From the NCBI GenBank assembly GCA_034770075.1, contig CM068379.1, positions 20,521,506 to 20,585,505 on the forward strand: a stretch of 64,000 nt of DNA. Direction: 5' to 3'. This document shows, piece by piece, positions 11,535-23,327 of the stretch. Both the position numbers and the translations under genes were made by a program. The first letter of the stretch is position 1, and each line of letters opens with the position of its first letter. The stretch is from Aralia elata. Taxonomy: Eukaryota; Streptophyta; Magnoliopsida; Apiales; Araliaceae. Under the pieces are notes generated by a model. That model searched no databases, was not told where the DNA came from, and saw only the letters and a list, made by a program, of their open reading frames with translations.

Positions 11535-12540
11535 TTACTCAAAAAGATTCGGATAATTCTTCCTCATCTTTTCCTCGAGTTCCCACGTAGCTTCTTCAGC
11601 GTTGTGGTTCCTCCACAGAACTTTAACAGAATGTATAACCTTATTCCTTAGTTTCTGTTCTTTCCTATCCAATATTTCTACAGGAATTTCCTCGTACGAC
11701 AAATCATTCTCAACTGGAATTGGCTCATACGATATTACATGCTTATAATCAGACTTATATGGACGCAACACTGACACATGAAACACATTGTGAATATGTT
11801 CCAGTTCAGGAGGTAAAGCTACCTCGTACGCCACCTCGCCTATTTTCTTTAGTATCTCAAACGGTCCAATAAATCTCGGACTCAGTTTTCCTTTCTTCCC
11901 AAATCTTATCTTCCCCTTCCAAGGAGATACTTTCAAAAATACATAACTTCCCACTTCGAAGTCCCTCTTCTTACGATGCAAATCTGCATATTTCTTTTGT
12001 CGATCCTGAGCTGCTACCAGTCGAGCTCTTATTACTTTGATGATCTCCACAGTCTGCTGCACCAATTCTGGCCCTAACAATCTTCGTTCACCTACCTCAT
12101 CCCAACATAAGGGTGTTCTGCATTTCCTCCCATACAGTGCTTCGTACGGTGGCATTCCAATGCTTGCATGATAACTATTATTGTATGCAAACTCAACTAG
12201 TGGAAGATGATCTTCCCAGCTTCCCTTGAAGTCCATCACACAGGCTCTGAGCATGTCTTCTAATGTCTGAATCGTTCTTTCGCTTTGCCCATCAGTCTGT
12301 GGATGATACGCGGTACTCAACCTTAGTTGTGTCCCCATTCGTTCTTGAAAACTTCTCCAAACGTTTGACGTGAAGCGCGGATCTTTATCAGATACAATTG
12401 ATATTGGCACTCCATGTCTTGAAATAATTTCTTTGATATATAATTTGGCTAATTGATCCAAATTATACCTAATCTTGATCGGCAAAAAGTGTGCTGACTT
12501 TGTAAGACGATCGACAATTACCCATATTGCATCGTGTCCT
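11535..12540 (-). pseudogene. Integrase catalytic core and chromodomain-like tail (Tekay-like)
   Basis: The long reverse frame holds the integrase core: first Asp in DAIWVIVDRLTKSAH, second Asp in VSDKDPRFTS, and Glu in TDGQSERTIQ. The GPY/F-type region GPFEILKKIGEVAYEVALP and a chromodomain-like end (SYEEIPVEILDRKEQ ... VLWRNHNAEEATWE) follow. Chromodomain tails in this family are thought to steer insertion to heterochromatin. The frame is separated from the upstream RNase H/zinc part by a one-base loss near 12539, where GLPATQK passes to GHDAIWV. The catalytic triad is kept, but the shift prevents a normal polyprotein. It ends at the stop just before the polypurine tract. Confidence 0.92.
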
Positions 12541-13351
12541 TCTGCGTTGCTGGAAGTCCCACCACAAAATCCATTGTGACGTGCTCCCATTTCCACTCTG
12601 GAATTTCTAATGGCTGTAATAATCCACTTGGCCATTGATGTTCTGCCTTGACCCTCTGACAAGTTAAACATCTGCTGACATATTCAGCAACTTCTCTTTT
12701 CATGTTCGGCCACCAATAGTGTTGGCGTAAGTCCTGGTACATCTTTGTGCTCCCTGGGTGTATTGAATATCTTGTACTATGCGCTTCTTGCAAAATCTCT
12801 TCCCTTAATTCCGGTACTGAAGGCACCCAAGCTCGGTTTTCAAATCTCAATAGCCCAGTGCCATCAATCTTATATTTTAACTCTTCACCCTCAGCTAACC
12901 GCGTCTTAATGTTCCCACATTCTTCATTATTTTCCTGAGCCTCTTTTACTTTATCTAATAAAGTCAGACTCACTTCGATTTCTGTTACTTTATCTGAATC
13001 CCTCAGATTTTTCACCTCCAACTCCATTTTTTCCATCTCTTTTACTAACTTCTCTTGCTCTGTCAAGACAAACAACTTCTCACTGTTCTTCCTACTTAAA
13101 GCATCTGCTACTACATTGGCCTTTCCTGGATGGTATAAAATCTCACAATCATAGTCCTTGATTAATTCTATCCATCTCCTTTGTCTCATGTTTAACTCCT
13201 TTTGTGTAAAAATATACTTCAAACTTTTGTGGTCTGTATATATCTCACACTTTTCTCCATAGAGATAATGTCTCCATATTTTAAGGGCAAACACTACCGC
13301 TGCCAATTCCAGGTCATGGGTAGGGTATCCCTTCTCATAGTCTTTCAGCTG
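12541..13351 (-). pseudogene. RNase H and integrase zinc-binding part (Tekay-like)
   Basis: In continuation of reverse transcriptase, this reverse frame shows the RNase H region (ELAAVVFALKIWRHYLYG, YTDHKSLKYIF, RQRRWIELIKDYDCEI, ADALSRK). A charged linker follows, then the integrase HHCC zinc finger (HSTRYSIHPGSTKMYQDLR ... CLTCQRVKAEHQ). It is cut from reverse transcriptase by a TGA at about 13350, probably an old CGA codon, and from the integrase core by the frameshift near 12539. RNase H would remove the RNA template; the zinc finger would help bind LTR ends. Confidence 0.9.
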
Positions 13352-14412
13352 TCATGACGCGTACGCAATGACTTTACCATTCTGCATTAATACGCAACCT
13401 AGTCCCTTGTGTGACGCATCACTATACACTGTAAAACCTCTCGTACTATCTGGTAAAGATAATACAGGTGCTTCACTTAGTCGCTTCTTCAACTCTTGAA
13501 AACTTTGTTCACACTTCTCTGTCCACATATACTTAACCGTCTTTCTGGTCAAATTTGTCAACGGCGAAGCAATCTTCGAGAAATCCTGAATAAACCTCCG
13601 GTAATATCCTGTCAATCCCAAGAAACTTCGAACTTCTGTAGGTGTCTTCGGTTGTCCCCAATTCTTCACTGCTTCAACCTTTGCTGGATGAACAGAAATT
13701 CCCTCATTATCTATGACGTGTCCCAAAAATTGAACTCTCTCCAACCAAAATTCATATTTCGAAAACTTGGCATATAATTTCTCCTTCCTCAATGTCTCTA
13801 GTACTATCCTTAAATGTTCGGCATGCTCTTCTTCAGTCTTTGAATACACCAGTATGTCATCAATGAATACCACCACAAACTTATCTAGGTATGGTTTAAA
13901 TACTCTGTTCATCAAGTCCATAAATACAACTGGCGCATTCGTCAGTCCAAAAGACATCACTGGAAACTCATAATGGCCGTAACGAGTCCTAAATGCTGTC
14001 TTTGGTACATCCTCTAGTCTCACCTTCAACTGATGATAACCCGTTCTTAAATCAATCTTCGAAAAATATCTTGCCCCTTTAAGCTGATCAAAAAGATCAT
14101 CTATTCTCGGTAACGGATATTTGTTCTTGATTGTCACCTTATTCAGTTCCCTATAATCCATGCATAACCTCATTGATCCATCCTTCTTCTTTACAAATAA
14201 CACCGGTGCTCCCCACGGAGATACACTAGGTTGAATGTACTTCTTGTCCAACAACTCCTGTAACTAGGCCATTAATTCTTTCATTTCTACCGGAGCCATT
14301 ATATACGGTGCTTTCGATATTAGCGCTGTTCCCGGTACTAAATCGATCACAAATTCTATGTCTCGGTCTGGTGGAAGTCCTGACAGTTCATCTGGAAAGA
14401 CATCCCAAACTC
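13352..14412 (-). pseudogene. Reverse transcriptase (Tekay-like)
   Basis: The reverse frame from 14254 gives a 300-codon open stretch with the full run of gypsy reverse transcriptase motifs: WGAPVLFVKKKDGSMRLCMD, NKYPLPRIDDL, FSKIDLRTGYHQ, FGLTNAPVVFMDLMN and the catalytic VFIDDILVYS. Upstream, in the same or a shifted frame, the usual pre-RT segment (DELSGLPPDREIEFV, APVEMKELMA) can be read. A TAG near 14266 interrupts the join and a one-base loss near 14413 shifts away from protease. The catalytic aspartates are present; the polyprotein is broken. Confidence 0.93.
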
Positions 14413-14796
14413 ATTGACTACAGGTATCTGCCCTATTTCAGGATTTACCATTCGTGTATCCATTACATGAGCTAAATAACCTTCACATCCTTTCCGTAAC
14501 ATCTTCCTGGCCTGCATCATTGTCAGACAATTTGTTCGTCTCGATGACTTGCTACCATAAAATACAACCTTAGACTTATTTGGTGTCTTAAGGTGTACGC
14601 TCTTCTTTTGACAGTCAATTACTGCCTCATGGTTAAACAACCAATCCATTCCTAGGATCACATCAAATTCTCCTAAGCCTATTGGAATCAAATTCACGCT
14701 TAACTTATGTCCCCTTATTTTCACATCACAATTTTTATGGATAAACTTAACAGGGATCACTTCTTTATTTGCAACTTCTATATTCATTGGGTTTTC
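14413..14796 (-). pseudogene. Retroviral-type aspartic protease, C-terminal part (Tekay-like)
   Basis: The reverse frame from 14787 shows the end of the aspartic protease fold: a beta-rich stretch, then LIPIGLGEFDVILGMDWL, which is the flap-to-helix signature of gypsy proteases. The active-site DSGAT lies in the preceding frame at about 14850, just upstream of a TAA at about 14804 that separates the two. The downstream part runs through AHVMDTRMV into a frameshift near 14413. Protease would release the mature proteins from the polyprotein. Confidence 0.85.
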
Positions 14797-16086
14797 TTAC
14801 TGTTCGCGAGGTAAGTTTAATTCTCTAGCAAATTCATCAGATACAAAAGAACAGGTAGCTCCCGAATCAAATAACACATATGTATTTATATTATTGATCG
14901 GAATTATACCTGACACCACTTCCGTCGACGCCACTGCATCTTGTACAGTCATGTTGAAAGTTCTTGTTGTCGGCTTGTTTGGCTGTACTGGCCCTCCAAT
15001 GGATAGTTTGGTGTTACTGTTCTTGCTGCCGCTTCCTCCCTCAGTATTCTTCTTTAACGGACAATCCTTGAATCGATGACCCGTCCCTCCACATGAAAAA
15101 CAACTATTTTTCCTTGGCTTAGGACAATTTGGTGAAATATGTCCTTCCTGACCACAATTGTAACAGACATTCTTCCCTTTCATACACTCTCCCGAGTGAT
15201 TCTTTCCACACTTTCCACATGCTTGCTTCTTCTGTTGGACACTCCCTTGCTGATTTTCTGGGTTACTGCCACCGCTGCTCCATTTGCGTTTCTTGTTGTT
15301 GTTGCCACCACCGCTGGTACTCTGATTCCCACCTTCAGTCCTCTTTTTGTTCTTCTCTCGATTGTACTTGGATACTGCCTCACTACCACCTTCTGCAATG
15401 ATAGCTTTTTCTAATAAAGTCGCAAATGAATTAATTTGTAACACCGCCACTTTGCTGAAAATCCAAGGTTTCAACCCGTTCTCAAATCTTCGGGCCTTTC
15501 TTTCTTCGGTATCCACCTGATGTGGTGCAAACCTCGCTAACTCATTAAATTTGGCTGCGTACTCTGAGACTGACATGTTTTCTTGTTTTAATTCCAAAAA
15601 CTAAACCTCCATTCTTCCTTGCATACTTCTTGGAAAGTAGTTTTCGAGAAACAATTCTTTAAATCGTTCCCAGCTTATCACACCTTCTCCGGCTCTACTC
15701 TGATTTGTTTCCCACCAGAAATTATCTTCGCCCTTCATCAAATAGGTAGCAAAAGCTGTCTTTTACTCGTATGCCACTCTAGCAATAACAAAAGCCTTCT
15801 CCATCTCCTTTATCTACGTTTGCGCTTCAATAGGATAGGTTGTCCCCTTAAACTCTGGCGGGCCTACTGCCTTAAAGTCCTTGAAGTTGGCCAAGTGGCC
15901 CTCAGGAGGGTTTGGGTTTACTGGTGGTGCGGCATTTCTACCTTGCAATGCTTGGGTTAATAGGTCAATGAACTGTTGCATCGGATTTTCTGGACCTGCA
16001 GAATTATTTACAGATTCCTCTTGGGTTGACGGTGAGGTTCTTGGTATTCCTCTTCCTCTTCCTCTTCCTCTCCATACTGGCGGCAT
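14797..16086 (-). pseudogene. Gag and start of protease (Tekay-like)
   Basis: Start chosen at ATG 16086, giving MPPVWRGRGRGRG. Then comes the gag core (GPPEFKGTTYPIEAQT, ISWERFKELFLENYFP, MSVSEYAAKFNELARFAP), a basic linker, and three zinc knuckles in a row: CGKCGKNHSGEC, CYNCGQEGHISPNC and CFSCGGTGHRFKDC. The last part runs into protease with LFDSGATCSFVS. In-frame stops occur near 15827, 15767 and 15604. Gag would form the particle and the knuckles would bind element RNA. The first knuckle lacks the usual CX2CX4HX4C spacing; the other two fit. Confidence 0.93.
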
Positions 16087-16581
16087 TTTCTGTTTCAATA
16101 AAAATTTATATTATTTATGCATCATTTGCATTTTTTATGCCACAATTTAATAGTGGTTTTATAAAAATTTAATCATATGCGTAAATCTTAATCATTATAT
16201 TAATCCTAACTTATGGCTTTGTAATATAGTGTGTTATTATAATCAATATGGTATACTAAATTGCTGAATTAACTTACTGAATTTAACATATTACTCATAT
16301 ACAATTTACTAACTTTAATACGTTTATCAAAATATCGCATTTATATTCATATACCAACTTCTTTACATAACTGACATATTGCTATAAATGCCATCTATCC
16401 CTATTTAACAACAAAATGTGGGATTAGTCAAAAACTAAAAGTCCCCTAATCTCATAAGTAGGGATACAATATATTTACATACTACCTCACACCATCTGAG
16501 GTTCACTTAATACATCATATAACCCTAATAATCAAAAGGGGTACTACTGCATCTATATACATATAGGTCCACCAACTATCA

Positions 16582-17166
16582 CTACACATCAGGAGGTGGT
16601 GCATCTGTATGCTCCTGCTCCTGTGGAAGAAATCTGTCCATAAGTCGACGTCGAACTGATCGGCTCGACTCACCTACCTCCATGGAACCCCTCCTCAATC
16701 CTGACCTCTGGCTCATATAGGCGGTATCTAAAGCTCGCCTCAATGAGTCAATCCTAACCTCCTTAGCCTGCAGCTCCTCCCCGAGCTGATCCACCAGCTT
16801 GGCTGCCCTTTCCCATGCGTCCGAGATTCTAATCTTTTCAGCTATCTCTACATCGAACTCCAACTTCATCACCTGATTCTCCAATGTCCTCTGACTCGGC
16901 TGAAACTCTAGCAACTCCACTTTAGCTTTCTGCTCCGCCAACTCTGCCAATGCCTGACTGGCAGCATCCTTGTATTGCTGCTCTGTATGCTGATGTGTGT
17001 GGTTCTGCTCCTCTAAGTGAGCCACCCTTTCTTCTAACTCATGGTTCCTATACATCAAGTCTGCTATCATGATATTTTGTGAGGTATCTGTCATCACCTC
17101 ATGCTCCTCAACATGATCCCTCAACTCCTGCTCCACAGTATGACTATCCTGCTTTTCTTCAGACAT
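16582..17166 (-). CDS. Extra coiled-coil ORF between primer site and gag (Tekay-like)
   Basis: An uninterrupted 194-codon reverse ORF starts at ATG 17166 (MSEEKQDSHTVEQELRDHVE); eleven more in-frame codons lie upstream. It is Glu/Gln/Lys-rich with heptad-like leucines over most of its length (for example NHELEERVAHLEEQN and AAKLVDQLGEELQAKEVRID), followed by a basic Ser/Arg stretch (SSRSVRRRLMDRFLP) and a Pro-rich end. No catalytic motif is visible. It lies downstream of the primer-binding site, and a plant-like splice acceptor (TTTGCTTATAG) sits just before the ATG, so expression from a spliced LTR transcript is possible. It is intact although gag and pol beside it are not. I do not know its function; a nucleic-acid-binding or particle-associated role would be a guess. 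Confidence 0.65.
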   Translation of the reverse strand: MSEEKQDSHTVEQELRDHVEEHEVMTDTSQNIMIADLMYRNHELEERVAHLEEQNHTHQHTEQQYKDAASQALAELAEQKAKVELLEFQPSQRTLENQVMKLEFDVEIAEKIRISDAWERAAKLVDQLGEELQAKEVRIDSLRRALDTAYMSQRSGLRRGSMEVGESSRSVRRRLMDRFLPQEQEHTDAPPPDV

Positions 17167-17353
17167 CCTATAAGCAAACAAGGACAACATCAATATCACA
17201 ATAAAATATATTCATTGACAAAATGAAATGATATTTTATCATGTACAATCTATACTAGATGAATTTCCATAATTCATCACTTAACATGCTCAATATGAGT
17301 TTCCTACTACGGTTATAACCTAGGTTTCGCATTCCTAATGTATATAACCTACA

Positions 17354-17366
17354 GCTCGGATACCAA
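17354..17366 (-). promoter_or_regulatory. Primer-binding site of the Tekay-like element
   Basis: On the minus strand TTGGTATCCGAGC lies four bases after the LTR end. It is one change from the initiator tRNA-Met complement TGGTATCAGAGC used by most chromoviruses. It proves the LTR starting at 17371 is the 5' LTR. Confidence 0.85.
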
Positions 17367-17370
17367 CCTG

Positions 17371-20230
17371 TGACGCCCCCAAATCCGGGTTCTCTAACCT
17401 CGGGTTTGGTGCTCACGATCCATCAACATCATAAACATTCTATATACTATTGCGGAATAATAAACATACATTGTTCATTATAATAAAGTCTACAACAATA
17501 TTTTCCAGGTCTACTTAACCTTAACTTAACACATACCTTTAATATTATAAAAAGGTTTACATGATAATTACATCAAATATAAGGCCTAAGAGTTTATAGT
17601 AAACTACTCCTGCACTTTTCCTTTTCCTTTGTCTTTCTTTGTAGAACTTTCTGGTTTAGCTGAAATAAACGTCATGATATAGCAAGGGTAAGCAATTAAT
17701 TTGCTTAGCAAGTTTAATTAAAAAGGAGGTATATCATGATTAGAAAGGATTTTATCTATAGATATTCAACGATAACATTCAACTGTACAAGAACAATCAA
17801 CAAGATTCAATAATGAAACAATAGATACTGAGTGGTTATAATTAACCATGAACATATACGAAGGTTGTCAGTATTTAAACTGGTCCTTTTAATAAGTTTT
17901 GGTAATCAAGGGATCAGCCTTTCATACCCGGTGATTTATGCATAAACACTTAATAATCGAGCAATAATTGTTTTCTAATTAATGCTTTAATAAAACTGTT
18001 CTTTATTTCAGTCGAAGAATCCATACCAATCAACTGGTAGGATTAGCTTTTAAAATGATTGAGTTTATCAATTTAATGTGTTCGATCTAGCTGATACAAT
18101 TAGCATAGATCTAGTTCATAACAGTTCATTGATGAAAGAACTTTAAACAATTCACAGTTCAAAACTAATAGAACAGGAATTTAATTGCACGAAGTGCGAA
18201 TGTCAATAAATATTATAGATGCGAATAATCATCAATAATTATTCACTACTATGCTTTGAAAAATAATAACTCGAGTTGAGTTAGGAAACTTGCCTGTTCG
18301 ACAAGCTACTACTATCTAGCTTTAATTAAAATTCGTTGAGTGACCTAGCATTAATAACGTAGGTCTATCAATTAGTATAACACATAATTGTTCATCAATA
18401 CACCTACTTCGGCTATTCATTTAGTAGGTATATTCATTACAAGATACACATAATAATACGCTATCATTAATCTTTTAAGACATTTAATTGATCTTAGGTT
18501 AATAATTTAATTATTTAATAATGTTTATCTTAAGTGTTATACACTTATTAAACCTTTAAACAATTTATTATAATTGTTTAATTAATGAATTGCTACCATT
18601 CTATTTATTGATTACCTATACCTTCACTTGAGTACTATTTAATATTAGTTAAATAGTAATCACTTAATTATTTTTAGTTACTATTTAATTACATAAATAA
18701 TAACTACATAAATCTACTTAGTATTTAATACTAAGTAATCAAATTATTATTATTCTTTAATTATTATAAATAAAAAAATAATTAATTAATTACTAACCAT
18801 TCTTCTTTAATTATTAAATTAAATAATAATTAATGAATTACCTATCCTCGAAAATAATTACTCTATTTCTTTCATTATTCTTTAATTATTCTTTATTATT
18901 AAAGAATAATTAATTAACAGTTGTCTTTATTTATTATTTAATATAATTAAATAATAAAATAAATTATTTACCCTTGAATAGTAAATAATTAATTCACTTC
19001 ATAAACCTTTAATTATTCTTTCTTATTAATAAAAGGATAATTAATTAATTAACATTTATACTTATTTATTATCTAATATTAAATAATAAATCATTATTTT
19101 ATTATGATAATAAAAGTGAGTAATTACTTAATTTTACTCAAACATTCTTTAATTATTATTTAATATAAATTAAATAATAATTAATCAATTAGTTAACTCT
19201 ATTTATTATTTAACTTCAATTAAATAATCAATAGTTAGTTTATTAATACTAATTCTACTTAATTATTTCTTAATTTCTTTGAAATGATAATTAAGTAGTT
19301 AATAATATTTAGATTATATGAAATTAGTTTAATAATTATTTAGTGGCCTTAATAATTATTAATTAGTAAGTTATAAATGATTTAAATGAGTTTAACTCAT
19401 TAATTACATAATAATTACCAAACTGTCCAGACAAATTACCCAATAAATATTAAAATATTCTTCACAATTTTAGAAAAATTTGGGACCGGCCGGGAAAGTG
19501 GTGAACCGGCCGACGGAAGGTCCCGCCGGTTCACCGGAAAACCGTTTTTCCTATTTTTTTTCTCCTTGTTTCCAGATTCGGAGTCCTTTACGAAAACCTT
19601 CATAGAATGAAATCTACAACTTCGATTTAGGCCTAATCAGACTCGTTGGATTCGTATCTTCCCGAACTACAATTTTCATTCATCAAACACTGGATTTGGT
19701 GCTGTTTTGGTCCCTGAAATCCGTGCCAAAGTGGCTGATTCGTAACAGAGTTTTCTGGTTGTAGTGTTTTACCAATAAATTCATAGTTTGCTCATTTCTC
19801 AACATTTTCAAGTGATTCCAAAGGGATTTTGTCACAAACTCATGTATCTAACATACCAAGCAAGAAAAATTACTAAACCCATCATAGATTTCCAAAATGA
19901 AAAAATATATACCAACACTTTAACATAAGTTTCCAAAAAACTCTTTAACTCCCTTTTTCCAAATTTTTCCAACATCAACTTATATGGATGAATAAGTTAA
20001 ACATACACTACCTATTATTTATCACTCTCACAAGATTCTAGCCTTTTAGAACTTACATTTCCATAAACCTAACACAATATTACACAAAACATACTAAACA
20101 TAAACTAGAGTTTTTATTTCTTTTCTTACCTTGATTTGGTTGCTATTTTTCTTATTTTTCCAACGTAGGAAATGAGCTTGGGGTTCATAAGCTAGCTCCT
20201 CTTCTTTCTTTCCTCCCTATAGCCGGCCCT
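17371..20230 (-). repeat. 5' LTR of the Tekay-like element, truncated
   Basis: Aligns base for base with 7660-10551 apart from scattered substitutions and small gaps, including loss of one half of the G+C patch near 19484-19540. The match ends at AGCCGGCCCT (20221-20230), and the outer 0.9 kb, including the promoter side of this LTR, is absent. Confidence 0.92.
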
Positions 20231-20418
20231 ATTCCATATGTGAATAAACTCCTTTATTCTAGGAAACATGAAATCCTATTCCATATGTGAATAAACTCCT
20301 TTATTCTAGGAAACATGGAATCCTATTCCATATGTGAATAAACTCCTTTATTCTAGGAAACATGGAATCCTATTCCATATATGAATAAACTCCTTTATTC
20401 TAGTTAACGTAGAATCCA
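20231..20418. repeat. 47-bp tandem repeat, 4 copies
   Basis: Units beginning ATTCCATATGTGAATAAACT start at 20231, 20278, 20325 and 20372. The first three are almost identical and the fourth is diverged. The array begins exactly at the junction with the Tekay-like LTR. Confidence 0.92.
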
Positions 20419-22352
20419 ATTCCAAGTTCAAATAAAACTTTTAATTTTAATTATATTCCAATTCAAAATAAACCTTTTATCTTAATTGAAAATAAATAAA
20501 ATCAAAATAAATAAAAAAATAAATAAAATAAAATAATTTTACACAAACAATTATGCCCAATTAAATTGTTCTTAACACATATCAATGTATATACAGAATC
20601 AAAACAATTAATAATTCGCATAAAGTTTGGCTCTTGATACCACTGTTAGGTTTGTACATAGCGCGAATATGCAATCAAATTACATAAATAGTGCGGAAGC
20701 GCGATAAAATCAGATTTTAAAATTTTATACAAACCATCACCATGATCTTTCTTTATGCACAATTATTAATTAAACGAAAGAGATGGAGAATAAGAATTAT
20801 ACCCTTGTAGAATTCTAGCTTCCTCAGGTACAAGTTCACCTCCAATTCCTTCGCGTTCTCCTTGAATTCCACCGATTAAATTCCTTCCTTTGATCAACGT
20901 TAGCCACCCAAGTGTTTGGCCTCTAGAGGTGATCCACCAAGGAATAATACTTGTTCAAGAAGATGGGTGTTGGCAAAACCCTAGTTTCTGTCTCTATAGA
21001 AATTGTAAGTACTCTCTACAATTCTTATGAAAGAGTGTGTAACCCTAATCTATGATAAGACTTCTCTTATTTATAGATGTAGGAAAACCCTTCCCTAAAC
21101 TATTTAGCATTAGGGTTTCTATTCTAATTAAACTCCTTTAATTAAATTAAACTCCTAATCCAATTAGGAATTCATGTGAGAGTACTTCTATTAATTAATT
21201 CCCAATCCCTATTAGGAATTAAATAATAGTAATAGTAATAATAATAATAAGACTCCTCTTATTAATTTATATTTAATATTTCTAAAATATTAAATAATAA
21301 ATATTAAGCTATTTAATTTATTCTATCTCCATAGACTAAATTAAATACACTTAAACTTATTATTACAATTATGCCATTTACTTCTTAAATAAATATTTTC
21401 CTTTTGCGGTGTGTGTGACCCTTTAGGTTCTCCATATTAAACCGGTTGTGAATAAATCAATTAGAACAATTCTAATCTTATTTAAATAAATAAATTAAAC
21501 TATTTAATTCATTTAAATAAATAATATTTATTCTACAATAAGGGTAAGCCCCCTTAGCGATCAACGGCTTTCCAGATAATATAGATTTCAACATTAATCA
21601 TAAAAGAACCTTTCAGTGCATAGTTACCGTACAATTCAATCCTTCTACCCATACAATGTCCCAATTAAATATAAGACATGGAATTACTGTCAAGTCTTAT
21701 TTTATTTAATTATATGTATTTCGATTCGATTCTCAAATGCACAACTCTAATTAATGCAAATTAGAAACTCCTTTCTAATTTCATTCTGCTTTGGCCAAAG
21801 ACTTCTAAGTCGTCATTTATCGAATCACATAGGACATTCTCTCCTTTTACTAGAAGTGGTAGATTCTTTATTGATCATTCACCTATCTCCATATATAACT
21901 TATTATACCCAATCATACCCTTTGATATACCCTAAAGGTCTTAAGGGACATGTCAAAGTATAACTCATCATACACAAGATACTATGATGATCTCAAGTCC
22001 AAGGATCACTTGTACTACTATCACTAGAGGAATTCCTATTGACAGGCGAGTAAAACTTCATTAGGTATTCCTTAGCGAGCCACGTTCAGTGAACTTATTC
22101 TCTAGTAAGCACCTACATACTTGCTTTAGTGTCTCCACATAAATGATTATGAGATCAATCATCCTCTTCATAAGAGCAAGCAACGTATGTACTAATCTAT
22201 CCGGATTCACTAATCCCCTTTTTAGTAATCCAACGATTAGGAACAATTTTAGTTTGTGAGCTATCTAGAATTTAGATCTCATTAGCATGATCACCATCAT
22301 GATTCTAAAAAACATTGCTCAAAACTATGGGTTTATCACATTTAATATAACA
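20231..22352 (-). mobile_element. Copia-type element fragment: LTR, primer site and leader
   Basis: On the minus strand an LTR runs from 22352 (TGTTATATTAAATG) to 20644 (AACCTAACA), 1709 bases with TG...CA ends and an inverted TGTTA/TAACA border. A primer site TGGTATCAAGAGCC (20642-20629) follows, of the tRNA-Met type usual in copia elements. A TATA-like TCTATAAATAAG is read on the minus strand at about 21077-21066. The leader continues to 20231, where it meets the truncated Tekay-like LTR. The last part is four 47-base tandem units. No gag or pol is present. Confidence 0.8.
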
Positions 22353-22451
22353 GCACCATGTAGATAAAGTAAAATGCCTTTAACAAATAAATAAGATTAC
22401 AAAGTATATGCTACATCATATCAAATATGATTGGCTTGTGTGCATACTACT

Positions 22452-22977
22452 TTCAAAGGGGAGGTGGCCTGAAGAGTTACTCAGCGTTTTATGGGCATAT
22501 CGGACTACCCCTAGGACCACAACCCGCGATTCGCCATTTAGATTAGCCTATGATACCGATGCTTTTGTCCCAGTCGAGATCGGGTCTCCTTCACTAAGGG
22601 TCAGTCAGTATTAGGAGCTGTATAACGATGAAGGCCTTCGACTTAACCTTGATTTATTAGATGAGGATCAGGAGTCGGCTTTAGTAAGGCTAGCGGTTTA
22701 TCAGCAACAAGCAGTCTGACATTACAATAAGGGGGTGAAAGTACGGAGGTTCGAAGTTGGTGAGCTTGTACTTCGGGAGGCTGAGGCATCTATCCCCCAG
22801 GAATTGGGTAAGCTTATGCCAAACTGGGAGGGTCATTATGAAGTTATTGAAGTACCGAAACCAGGTACCTATCGGCTTTGGGCTATGGACGGGTCGGAAA
22901 TAAAAAAATACTTGGCATGCTGGGAGGCTTCAAAAGTATTTTTAATAAGTTATATTTCGATATTGGCAATGATGTAA
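22452..22977 (+). pseudogene. C-terminal end of a Tat-lineage integrase
   Basis: Reads KGRWPEELLSVLWAYRTTPR and TTTRDSPFRLAYDTDAFVPV, the integrase segment after the catalytic Glu, then a stop near 22612. In a further frame come the GPY-type end (VRRFEVGELVLREAEASIPQ, LMPNWEGHYEVIEV, PGTYRLWAMDGSEI). It is the continuation of the interrupted Tat element: same strand and lineage as the gag at 5715-7659. Everything between gag and this point is lost or replaced by nested elements. About 100 bases before it (22353-22451) have no clear origin. Confidence 0.88.
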
Positions 22978-23327
22978 TTTTATCTAATAATCAATAAAGT
23001 AGAATGATTCAATTTTACTTGATAATATTTGCATTAATGACCGAATGTACATAAGGCAGTGGTTACATGATGAATTGTTGCGAAGTAATTTATTAACTAA
23101 GTAGAAGATGTTTGGCTTGAAGCTTCTGCCATGGCTTCGTCATCCGAAGTGTCAAGGATTGCTGCGTTGAGATGATATGTCACCATCTTTTCTTTGTCTT
23201 TGTCCCGAGCACTTTGGTAGCCGAGATTGAACTGTTGTATTACTTCTTCGGTCAGCTCGGCGGATCTTCAATATTCTTGGCGAATTTGTTGTTTGACCTC
23301 TTCGGTCAGCGGGGGCACTAGTTATTT

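Larger units (their letters stand above)
7660..20230 (-). mobile_element. Nested Ty3/gypsy chromovirus (Tekay/Del-like), 5' end truncated
   Basis: Reverse-strand element inserted in the Tat gag. The 3' LTR is 7660-11488. The 5' LTR starts at 17371 and aligns with the 3' LTR until 20230, where it stops abruptly at a copia fragment, so about 0.9 kb of its outer end is gone. Between them, in element order, are a tRNA-Met-like primer site, an extra coiled-coil ORF, gag, protease, reverse transcriptase, RNase H and an integrase with a C-terminal chromodomain-like tail, then a polypurine tract. The lineage follows from the chromodomain tail and very long LTRs. The first 600 bases of the two LTRs differ at about ten sites. 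Because the outer end is lost, no target duplication can be checked; GGCTG precedes 7660. Confidence 0.92.

Noticed and set aside
15129..15414. Forward Cys/Ser/Leu-rich ORFs
   Set aside because: Opposite-strand shadow of the Tekay-like gag zinc knuckles.
20629..20643. tRNA-derived gene from the GCTCTTGATACCA string
   Set aside because: This is the complement of a retrotransposon primer site; no cloverleaf can be formed around it.
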